The notes under the pieces were generated by a model. That model had not been told where the DNA came from. It did not search any database and worked only from the letters and a program-made list of their open reading frames with translations. Shown piece after piece: positions 16,807-23,764 of a DNA stretch of 32,584 nucleotides. The stretch comes from Victivallaceae bacterium (lineage in GTDB: Bacteria; Verrucomicrobiota; Lentisphaeria; Victivallales; Victivallaceae). Every line of letters starts with the position of its first letter. The first letter of the stretch is position 1. Both the position numbers and the translations under genes were made by a program. The stretch covers positions 1 through 32,584 of the forward strand of contig JAKIUY010000051.1 in the NCBI GenBank assembly GCA_021647315.1, read 5' to 3'.

Positions 16807-17793
16807 ATGCAACCTTTTTTTTCCATTGGTATAACTACCTATAATCGAAACGACCTGTTAAAGCAATGCCTTAACTCTATCCTGAGTCAGGGGTATGATG
16901 ATTTTGAGGTCATAGTCGGGAATGATTATCAGGCTGCCGAGGTTAACGGTGATATTCTTGGCATAAATGATCCTAGAATAAAATATGTCAACTATCCGGC
17001 TAACTTGGGTGAATTCAACAATTTGAATGAACTTATGAACCTTGCCACCGGGCATTATTTCTCTTGGCTTGCCGACGATGACTTAATGTTGCCTGAATAT
17101 TTTTCTTATTATGCTCAGTGCCTGCGTGAATGTGACTATCCGATGTGTGCGTTTGCCGCCTTTGAATTTTTAAAGGGATCTCAATCGCTAAATATGAATG
17201 CACCGGAAAAGATGGAATACGATTTATTTGCAGGAGATAAATTTCTCTATCAAGCATTAAAACGAAAAATCTGGCCAATCAGCACAATGGGCATGTTTAA
17301 TCGTGAATACTTAATAGACCATAACGGTTTTCCTGATATAACGAAACAGCCTGAAATGCTGGGACTTTATGGTGAGTATATTTTACTTATCCAATCAGGG
17401 GCACAGGATAAGGTTCCTTTTATCCACCAACCCTTGACTGCTTTTAGAATTCACAATGAATCATGGAGTGAAAAAAACAGTGAAGTTGATTTAATCAAAG
17501 CAGCCAATATCAATTTTATCAGAAAAGCGGCACAATTGCTACAACACCCAACCCTGCATAACGATTTCCGTTGCAATATTCAGTCTATTATGGAAGTAGC
17601 GTTATATTCATTATCAACAGCTTTGTATCGTCGTCGTACTTCACCATTGGCTATTGCCACAATCTTATATCGTACAGCGTACTATCAACACACGGAGCAG
17701 TCAGTCCTGCGGTTCGCAATGCGTAGAGCATTCTGGCTTGCCTATCTGAAAACAATAAAAAATCTTTGCGGTAAATATTTAAAGAAACAATAG
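16807..17793 (+). CDS. GT2-family glycosyltransferase
   Basis: A GT-A fold begins with FSIGITTYNRNDLLKQCLNSIL (residues 5-26); the metal-binding motif is WLADDDLMLPEYF with D90-D92. The C-terminal third is helical and basic, likely membrane-associated. It is the only clear nucleotide-sugar glycosyltransferase of classic type in the locus, besides the MptE-like protein. It starts 15 bp after the CmcI-like gene, without a strong ribosome-binding site. It ends the polysaccharide block; a large inverted-repeat element follows. Confidence 0.9.
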   Translation: MQPFFSIGITTYNRNDLLKQCLNSILSQGYDDFEVIVGNDYQAAEVNGDILGINDPRIKYVNYPANLGEFNNLNELMNLATGHYFSWLADDDLMLPEYFSYYAQCLRECDYPMCAFAAFEFLKGSQSLNMNAPEKMEYDLFAGDKFLYQALKRKIWPISTMGMFNREYLIDHNGFPDITKQPEMLGLYGEYILLIQSGAQDKVPFIHQPLTAFRIHNESWSEKNSEVDLIKAANINFIRKAAQLLQHPTLHNDFRCNIQSIMEVALYSLSTALYRRRTSPLAIATILYRTAYYQHTEQSVLRFAMRRAFWLAYLKTIKNLCGKYLKKQ

Positions 17794-17820
17794 CCGGTGG
17801 TTGTTTAAATGCATAAGACC

Positions 17821-17945
17821 TGTCGGAGTTCTCAGCTTCAGCGTGCTTTTTTGAGCGTATTGTTTGCACGCTAAAGCTGTTTCGCTATGCTACAAAGCCC
17901 TTGCTTTGCAAGGTCGTTCGAGAACTCACTCTTTGCTCGCCGACA
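17821..17945. repeat. Nested inverted-repeat element (multi-arm hairpin)
   Basis: Three nested layers pair: TGTCGG (17821-17826) with CCGACA (17940-17945); GAGTTCTC (17826-17833) with GAGAACTC (17920-17927); and inside, two hairpins. The first hairpin has 14-bp arms, CAGCTTCAGCGTGC (17833-17846) and GCACGCTAAAGCTG (17866-17879), with one mismatch. The second is CCTTGC-TTT-GCAAGG (17899-17913). The 125-bp element fills most of the gap between the GT2 gene and the membrane protein. It could be a structured RNA leader, a transcription end structure or a small MITE; there is no U-tract. Confidence 0.7.
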
Positions 17946-18005
17946 AAAACGCATAACAAGCAGGCATTTCGCACGAATAATATTATGCAACAACAAGGAA
18001 TAATA

Positions 18006-19889
18006 ATGCAAATTCTAAGACTAATAATTTTCATTACAACTTTTTTTATCTTAAGCCATGCTGGTGCCGAAGAGCTATTCCCACTATCAATATCCTCTGG
18101 AACGCCTTTGTTTGCTAAACCTAGTCTTGATGAGCAACCTATTGGCTTTTTCAATGTTGAAACTTCTATTAACGCCCGGCAACAATTTTTTTTCAGAAAA
18201 AAACGTGCTTCACTCTACAAAGATATTATTTTTTTTCAGATAAATATTAACGGACAAAATGCATGGGTTTGTCCCGATATAGTAATAAAAGATGTTGGTA
18301 AGCGTAAATTTATTACTTTCAAGCCTAATTACAGCTATCTTTATGGAGCATTTTTTTTATGGGGGATTGTATTACTGCTTCTGCTTTATTATTACTTTCG
18401 CGTCTACAAGAAAAATTATTATCAAATTGCAGTTAAAAACCGTCTGTATTTATTAACCGGCATTATCTTGATGGCTCATTTCGGCCGTCTCCTATTATTG
18501 CTCTATTCCGCAAATGGCGAATTGCGCTACCCGCTGGATGAAATGTCATTTTTCAAACCGGCTCAGGATTTGCTGGCATGGGATTTTTCTGAAAAATGGG
18601 ATATGACAATGGGAATGCCCTTGGTTTATATTCCATTTTTGCTGGCAACAAACGCCAACAATGTGTTTGATATAGTTGAACCTTTTTCTATATTCTCCGG
18701 CATGATATTAATGCCTCTTAGTCTGATATGTATATTTTTTATAGTAAAAAAACTTTCTGCTTCGGAACATAAAGCGTTTTGGGCTGTTTTTATCTGGATT
18801 ATGCTTACTATGGTTTATTGTATTGCTGAATCGCCTAAACAAATATCCTTTTTTTCGCCCTTGGGGATACAACTGAGCCATTATATCCGCACCTGTTACG
18901 GGTTTATTCAAACGGGTTACAATTCGATGAGCGGCAATGTCTCAATGTGTACCCTGTTAATCGCCTTAACATGTTCATTGTATATGAAATCCAACCTGCG
19001 CAAATATATTATTGTCGGCGCGATTTTCGGGTTCTCCTGTCTTACCAGAGTAAACAATATTTTCTTTGCACCATTCATCGCCTGGGTATTCTGGTATACT
19101 GATAAAATAAGATATGAAGACTGGAAATTTCTACTTAAGGCTACTGTCAGTGCAATAGGAGCATTTATCGCGGTGTTTTCGATTCAACTGATAGTAAATC
19201 ACATTCAATTCGGTTCGATATTCACCTTCCCGTATGTTTTGCATCCAACTGAAGTTTACAAAGGCTTTGAGATAAAAAATATTCCTGCAAGAATAAACTA
19301 CTATTTCAATCTGCATTATTTTTACTTCGCAATCGGCATCGCCGGACTTGCAACCATTAAAGATAGGGTTTTGCGCAATTCACTGATTTTATGGATTACA
19401 CCATTGATGATTTTCTTTTGCGGTTATATCGTTATCGGACAACCATATCGTTTTGTTTTACCCATATTTGCCGGTTTGACCGCAGCGTTCGCATGCAGTG
19501 ACGCATGGAAATCAGATAAGATATTATATCGGGGAATGCTGATAGTAACAATCTTCTTATTAGCCTTTCCAATTCTGCCATTTTCATTCATTGAACAACC
19601 TGCAAGAAATATTTGGTATATTGACTTTTTCAGTTCAATGCGTCGTTTTGCCGCACCTGCTCTATGGGTGGTAACACTGTTTACTGTTCGCAAAGAACGC
19701 TATCTGCTGATTTTTATCCTGCTTTATGGAATATTAATTTTTACCGCCAGCAACTGGCTGGTCTTTGCCGCATTGGTTGCCTTGGCACTTTATGGCGGGT
19801 ATGAATTTATCAGAGATTTTATCGCTTACAATATCGTGAACAGGTGGCGTTTGAAATCCCGGCAACCTGTCATTGAAGATAAAGGCTGA
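18006..19889 (+). CDS. Membrane glycosyltransferase (GT-C-like) with N-terminal SH3-like domain
   Basis: The protein from ATG 18006 (627 residues; AAGGAA five bases upstream) opens with a signal peptide (MQILRLIIFITTFFILSHAGA). Residues about 28-105 look like a bacterial SH3 domain (PLFAKPSLDEQPIGFF, then NGQNAWVCPDIVI). A first membrane helix near 115-135 and about ten further segments follow. The loop ELRYPLDEMSFFKPAQDLLAWD has the acidic residues and layout of the first periplasmic loop of GT-C enzymes (PMT/ArnT-like), which use lipid-linked sugars. The frame is open back to 17901, but that extension is the inverted-repeat element. A role in glycan transfer or polymerisation is inferred; it could also be a Wzy-like protein. 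Confidence 0.65.
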   Translation: MQILRLIIFITTFFILSHAGAEELFPLSISSGTPLFAKPSLDEQPIGFFNVETSINARQQFFFRKKRASLYKDIIFFQININGQNAWVCPDIVIKDVGKRKFITFKPNYSYLYGAFFLWGIVLLLLLYYYFRVYKKNYYQIAVKNRLYLLTGIILMAHFGRLLLLLYSANGELRYPLDEMSFFKPAQDLLAWDFSEKWDMTMGMPLVYIPFLLATNANNVFDIVEPFSIFSGMILMPLSLICIFFIVKKLSASEHKAFWAVFIWIMLTMVYCIAESPKQISFFSPLGIQLSHYIRTCYGFIQTGYNSMSGNVSMCTLLIALTCSLYMKSNLRKYIIVGAIFGFSCLTRVNNIFFAPFIAWVFWYTDKIRYEDWKFLLKATVSAIGAFIAVFSIQLIVNHIQFGSIFTFPYVLHPTEVYKGFEIKNIPARINYYFNLHYFYFAIGIAGLATIKDRVLRNSLILWITPLMIFFCGYIVIGQPYRFVLPIFAGLTAAFACSDAWKSDKILYRGMLIVTIFLLAFPILPFSFIEQPARNIWYIDFFSSMRRFAAPALWVVTLFTVRKERYLLIFILLYGILIFTASNWLVFAALVALALYGGYEFIRDFIAYNIVNRWRLKSRQPVIEDKG

Positions 19890-20083
19890 GTTAGCTTTGC
19901 GAGGACTATCTATCAGCTATCAAGCATCGCAATCTGATGTTTGTTAAAAAGCGAAGTTTTTAGTGGTTTTAGAAATGGTTTTTAAAAGGTTTACATTATT
20001 TTGGCGTAAACATAAACATTGTAAATTTACCACGCCGTAGTACCTTTACAAGGGTTATTGATTATAATCAGGGAGGTGCTATA

Positions 20084-20116
20084 ATGATTAACAGGCACTT
20101 AAAAGATGATATTTGA
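20084..20116 (+). pseudogene. 5' remnant of a second DUF4143-type ATPase gene
   Basis: A strong ribosome-binding site (GGGAGGTG, 20071-20078) precedes an ATG whose ten codons, MINRHLKDDI, end at TGA. This peptide resembles the usual N-terminus of DUF4143 ATPases and the start of the intact gene on the other strand nearby (MIKREISERV). A TATAAT lies at 20063-20068. The rest of the gene is absent. Small and therefore uncertain. The rest of 19890-20128 shows nothing else. Confidence 0.35.
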
Positions 20117-20128
20117 AATAAGGGACTT

Positions 20129-21274
20129 TTAATTTATGTTTCTCCAACTTTTAATATTAACTCCTTCACGCCTATAGTTGTCATCGCCACCATAAACTAA
20201 ATAACTGTCATCAACAGCATAACCTGCTTTGGTTAAATAGCTTAGACTGCTTAATATTTTAGACTTTACTGTATGGGTCAGTTTTATCTCAAGTTGAGAA
20301 ATCGACATCACATTATCAAATATAACATCAACTTCATTTCCCTGGTGATTTCTGAAAAAATAGAGATTTTCCTGTTCAACTTTATTATAAGTGTTTTTCC
20401 ATAATTCGCCAATAACATAAGTTTCAAAAAGCTCACCTTTTAAGGGATGATTTTCCAGTTGTTCGCTGTTTTTAATCCCCAGCAAAAAGGCTGCTAAACC
20501 CGTATCTAAAAAATAAAGTTTCGGCGTCTTAATTAAGCGTTTATTAATATTTTTATAATATGGATTTAAAAGTTTTATAATAAAACTGGCCTCTAATATA
20601 GACAGCCAGGATTTTACCGTTTTCAAGTCAATTCCCAGTTCATTTGAAACGGAAGACATATTCAGAATTTGCCCAGTTCTGGCAGCACATAATTTGAGAA
20701 ATGCTTCAAAAATAGATAAATTTTTGATGTTTAGTAATAATCTCAGATCTCTTTCCACATAAGTATTTACATAAAAAGAGAGCATGTCTGTAGGATTTAT
20801 CTTTTCCTTGAAAATTCTTGGATAAAATCCTGTATATAAGACTTCTTCTATGCTAGGATTCTGATTCTTATAAATTTCATTATAACAAAATGGTAAAAGT
20901 TTTATTACTGCGGTTCTTCCCGCCAGAGATTGAGTTATTGATGATAACAATTCAAATTGTTGACTGCCCGTCAAAATATAAAATCCCTTTTCATCTGTAA
21001 AATCAACAATTTCCTGAATATATGATAACAGTTCAGGAACTCTTTGTATTTCATCAATAACTGCTCCGGATGAAAATTTTTGTAAAAATCCTTTTGGGTC
21101 ATTTAAAGCAAATTCTCTATTATCAATATTTTCTAAACTTACATATGCTTTTTCTGGAAATAACATCCTGCATAAAGTGGTCTTCCCGGATTGTCTAGGC
21201 CCCGTGATTGTCACAACAGGAAATTTTCTGCTTAATTCTAATACGCGTTCAGAAATCTCTCTTTTTATCATCAA
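20129..21274 (-). CDS. AAA-family ATPase with DUF4143 domain
   Basis: Walker A is GPRQSGKTT (25-33), Walker B is AVIDEIQ (71-77) and sensor 1 is LTGSQQF (101-107). The middle part (about 160-290) is a helical winged-helix-like region; the DUF4143 C-terminus has the PD-(D/E)XK-like set FFRNHQGNEVDVIF and QLEIKLT. These proteins are widespread in anaerobes, often in many copies, with undetermined function, possibly defence or mobile-element related. The 381-residue length is normal and the gene looks intact. GAGG lies upstream of two adjacent ATG codons. It is convergent with the preceding plus-strand genes and its short end abuts a remnant of a relative. Confidence 0.9.
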   Translation of the reverse strand: MMIKREISERVLELSRKFPVVTITGPRQSGKTTLCRMLFPEKAYVSLENIDNREFALNDPKGFLQKFSSGAVIDEIQRVPELLSYIQEIVDFTDEKGFYILTGSQQFELLSSITQSLAGRTAVIKLLPFCYNEIYKNQNPSIEEVLYTGFYPRIFKEKINPTDMLSFYVNTYVERDLRLLLNIKNLSIFEAFLKLCAARTGQILNMSSVSNELGIDLKTVKSWLSILEASFIIKLLNPYYKNINKRLIKTPKLYFLDTGLAAFLLGIKNSEQLENHPLKGELFETYVIGELWKNTYNKVEQENLYFFRNHQGNEVDVIFDNVMSISQLEIKLTHTVKSKILSSLSYLTKAGYAVDDSYLVYGGDDNYRREGVNIKSWRNIN

Positions 21275-21709
21275 TAGCCTCTTTATGTAAAATATGGAAT
21301 TAAACTCCTAATTACTCAAGATAATCCTCTTTACGAAAAAATCAAATCTTTTTAACCAACTTTAGCCAGTCAGCATATGAATAGAGAAAAGTTAAAAGAG
21401 ATTCTATTTTTCTTTTAAAGAATATTTAGATTTTGCAAATCTAAAGTATTGCTTAAATAAACTTTCTCCATCAGAGGATAAACTACAAATAGATAACTGT
21501 GAAGTAAAAGTAATTCCAGTATGAAAATGGCTGCTGGAAAAGTAAAAATCATTGTGATTTTCTCGAATATTCATACAAATGATATTATATTGTAAATATG
21601 AATAAATTTATAGATAGTGCCTGAACGAAAACGCCGGAACTTCTAATACAATCATATCACCTGAAGATCATGAAGATCGCAGAGTAACAAAGCAGCAACC
21701 AAAAAACAT
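21275..21709. other. Non-coding stretch with a possible decayed ORF and 9-bp periodic tract
   Basis: No intact gene. On the plus strand an ATG at 21377 opens a 13-codon frame (MNREKLKEILFFF), and a shift at the T-rich tract near 21406-21416 would join it to an open frame ending with TGA at 21522-21524 (FKEYLDFANLKYCLNKL and onward). This may be a small frameshifted gene of unknown type. At 21663-21680 a 9-bp unit (GAAGATCAT, GAAGATCGC) repeats. Confidence 0.3.
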
Positions 21710-21849
21710 GACAGACCTGAGCCTGCGAACGAGGCTGACCGTAGCGTCAGCAATGAACGCAGTGAATGGCAATCATTTGTGACAGACCTGAGCCTGCGAA
21801 CGAGGCTGACCGTAGCGTCAGCAATGAGCGTAGCGAATGGCAATCATTT
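21710..21849. repeat. Tandem pair of 69-bp repeats (71-bp period), first pair
   Basis: Units at 21710-21778 and 21781-21849 begin GACAGACCTGAGCCTGCGAA and end GGCAATCATTT. Each unit contains small hairpins: AGCCT/AGGCT and GCTGAC/GTCAGC around CGTAGC. The units differ at a few bases. A matching pair lies at 22967-23106 in the same orientation. Confidence 0.9.
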
Positions 21850-21976
21850 TTTATGAACACCCCTTTTTGATTTTTTAATATTTTGGGAACCAAAATTTCA
21901 AGAATCAAAAACCTATATTACCTTCATGTTCTTCACGCTCTTCATGGTTAAAATTATTTTTTATTTTTTATCAAAA
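21850..21976. repeat. Short 9-bp periodic tract
   Basis: Around 21925-21950 a 9-bp unit recurs: CTTCATGTT, CTTCACGCT, CTTCATGGT. It is the reverse-strand counterpart of the GAAGATCAT tract at 21663, so the two flank the 71-bp-period repeats in opposite orientation. No gene seen. Confidence 0.4.
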
Positions 21977-22513
21977 TCATTCTGCATTTATATATTTTTT
22001 TATCCCGGCGATATTTACTACTTCGCCGGTGAACATGATATGCAGATCACGGTTAGGGTAGCATTCTGAAAGGATTGATTTGTCATTGAAATTTTTCGCT
22101 TTCAACTGATCATGGTAGAGTTTTCGGCACTCGATTACCAATTCAGCCTCCTTAAATGCCGGTGCGTCAACTTTTTTAGCCGCAGTTGGTGTCAAGCCAC
22201 ATTCGGCGGCTTTATCGCAATCACGGCCGGAATGAGCGCCACAAAATGCCAGCGCCGCCTTGTGGTCTTCTGAAAATGCGGAAATGGTAAACGTGTCATA
22301 TTTTTCAATAAATTCTAATGTATGCCGTTGTGGACGCAGTCCAACCATGATCACGGGTTTGAACCACATAGTTCCCATAAATCCCCAGCTAATCGTCATA
22401 AAGTTATATTTTTTGCTGCTGTAATCGCCACCGCTCAACAACATCCATTCTTTATTTAATACCTTGAAAATATTGGTATTAAAATCATCAAGCGCAATAT
22501 TATTCCGTTTCAT
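21977..22513 (-). CDS. Flavin reductase-like / flavoredoxin family protein
   Basis: An FMN-binding split-barrel protein of 178 residues. KYNFMTISWGFMGTMWFKPVIMVGLRPQRHT (about 35-65) is the typical FMN-phosphate-binding stretch of flavin reductase-like proteins, and DTFTISAFSEDHKAAL follows. Members bind FMN and act as electron carriers or flavin reductases, often in anaerobes. An AGGAG ribosome-binding site lies 8 bases before the ATG. It is 45 bp downstream of a small membrane-protein gene on the same strand, probably one transcript. Both genes lie between the two repeat pairs. Confidence 0.88.
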   Translation of the reverse strand: MKRNNIALDDFNTNIFKVLNKEWMLLSGGDYSSKKYNFMTISWGFMGTMWFKPVIMVGLRPQRHTLEFIEKYDTFTISAFSEDHKAALAFCGAHSGRDCDKAAECGLTPTAAKKVDAPAFKEAELVIECRKLYHDQLKAKNFNDKSILSECYPNRDLHIMFTGEVVNIAGIKKYINAE

Positions 22514-22558
22514 TTTATCTACTCCTGTTTTTATTTTTAATGTGCCGATGAAATCGGT

Positions 22559-22948
22559 CTATTTATCTAGTTTTTTCTCGATTGATCTGAGTTTTTTGGC
22601 TAATGAATTAATCCTGAATTCAATTGAATTTAGAATCCAGAACTGAAAATGTTCAACTTTAGTCTGTTTATGAATCATCAAGATAATTTTCAATGAGATC
22701 AGAAACACGCCTATTTCCAACGAAAACATTGAAGAGATGGGAATAGGAATATGGAAAAAGTGGCGCAAGACATCAAGCACAAGAATGGCAATCAAGACGC
22801 AGATAATAATAAAGTTGAACAGTTTATCCCGGCGACTTGATCCCGCGCCGCCTATGGCACCGATGACTTGGCGAATCTGTTCTTTTTCTTTGCGGTAATC
22901 TTCAAGTTCAGCCCGCAATGCCGCCAGCTCTTCGTGATGCTCACTCAT
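22559..22948 (-). CDS. Small coiled-coil membrane protein
   Basis: A 129-residue protein starting MSEHHEELAALRAELEDYRK: a coiled coil (about 5-30), a glycine/serine linker (AIGGAGSSRRDK), two membrane helices (about 43-60 and 75-92), and an amphipathic basic tail with a second helical repeat (NSLAKKLRSIEKKLDK). I recognise no named family. The frame stays open to 23029, but the added residues are encoded by the tandem repeat and are unlikely to be expressed; the start at 22948 has AAAGG nine bases upstream. Probably co-transcribed with the flavin reductase gene. Confidence 0.7.
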   Translation of the reverse strand: MSEHHEELAALRAELEDYRKEKEQIRQVIGAIGGAGSSRRDKLFNFIIICVLIAILVLDVLRHFFHIPIPISSMFSLEIGVFLISLKIILMIHKQTKVEHFQFWILNSIEFRINSLAKKLRSIEKKLDK

Positions 22949-22966
22949 GTTTAAAAACCTTTTTTT

Positions 22967-23106
22967 GACAGACCTGAGCCTGCGAACGAGGCTGACCGTA
23001 GTGTCAGCAATGAACGCAGTGAATGGCAATCATTTTTGACAGACCTGAGCCTGCGAACGAGACTGACCGTAGTGTCAGCAATGAACGCAGTGAATGGCAA
23101 TCATTT
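22967..23106. repeat. Tandem pair of 69-bp repeats (71-bp period), second pair
   Basis: Units at 22967-23035 and 23038-23106 are near-identical to those at 21710-21849 and in the same orientation, with GTAGTG for GTAGCG at one site. The two pairs flank the flavin reductase and coiled-coil genes, 1.26 kb apart. Just right of them, around 23125-23148, CATAACCC repeats about three times. Confidence 0.9.
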
Positions 23107-23209
23107 TTTTTAGTTTCCACATTCATAACCCATAACCCATAACCCGTAATGGACATTCATTGGCACTTCGCGCTGGGACAGCACCTGTTGAAAACGTGCG
23201 TAGCACAAC

Positions 23210-23560
23210 CTACTTGCCGCGTTCAATGAGAATTGCGACGCTGGCTGAATCGGTTAATGCCTGTGGTTTATCGAGTGTTATCTTTACTTTATCTATCATA
23301 TCATAGCTCAAGCATATTTCAGCTGCGGTTTCCGCCAGTTTTTCCAAGAGGAAAAACTTACCGGTTTCCGCCATTTTTTTTATCCGTTGTTCAATATCCT
23401 GATAATTTACGGTATCATCAAGCGCGTCACTGTGTCCCGCCGGTGCCAGATCAAGCATCAGCTCAATATTAAAGATAATAGGTTGAGCAATATTTCGTTC
23501 ATGCGGCAGGGTGCCGATAATCGCCATAACCGTTAAATCTCTGATAATTATCCTATCCAT
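23210..23560 (-). CDS. folB: Dihydroneopterin aldolase (FolB)
   Basis: Enzyme of tetrahydrofolate synthesis that cleaves 7,8-dihydroneopterin to 6-hydroxymethyl-7,8-dihydropterin and glycolaldehyde. MDRIIIRDLTVMAIIGTLPHER is typical for the family; E21, Y53, E73 and K98 (KVKITLDKPQAL) match the catalytic and substrate-binding residues. The 116-residue length from ATG 23560 is normal. A 17-residue upstream extension to 23611 is open but has no family similarity, so I prefer the inner start although no clear ribosome-binding site is seen. It appears as a single-gene unit; no other fol gene is nearby. Confidence 0.9.
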   Translation of the reverse strand: MDRIIIRDLTVMAIIGTLPHERNIAQPIIFNIELMLDLAPAGHSDALDDTVNYQDIEQRIKKMAETGKFFLLEKLAETAAEICLSYDMIDKVKITLDKPQALTDSASVAILIERGK

Positions 23561-23677
23561 AATAGTATACTTGTTTAGGTTGATATTTAAACTATAGTAA
23601 TCTGACTGCATCTGCTGCGAGGTCTTTGTGCTTCACACTACTTATTAAATCCTCTGCGATCCTGTTCATCCTGTCTA

Positions 23678-23741
23678 AAATATACAGCATGAGCAAAGGA
23701 AAGCAAACAGGCAATTACATTCATAATACAAATCAAAAATC
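23678..23741. repeat. 64-bp dispersed repeat, copy 1
   Basis: The first 29 bp (from AAATATACAGCATGAGCAAA) are identical to 28591-28619, and the following 35 bp match at about 27 positions (28620-28654). The same orientation is kept. It produces a small spurious reading frame (MSKGKQ...). It lies between folB and the end of the TMTC-like gene. Confidence 0.8.
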
Positions 23742-23764
23742 ATCATTCAAAAATCTAAATTTCT

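Noticed and set aside
17901-18005. Longer start of the SH3/GT-C membrane protein
   Set aside because: The 35 extra residues come from the inverted-repeat element and precede a good signal peptide and ribosome-binding site at 18006.
21710-23106. CRISPR-like array from the four repeat units
   Set aside because: Units are 69 bp with only 2 bp between tandem copies and no variable spacers; no cas gene is present.
23125-23150. Telomere-like CATAACCC repeats
   Set aside because: Only about three imperfect copies inside a chromosome-like region; no end structure.
23561-23611. 17-residue N-terminal extension of FolB
   Set aside because: The family starts at MDRIIIRDL; the extension has no similarity to FolB proteins.
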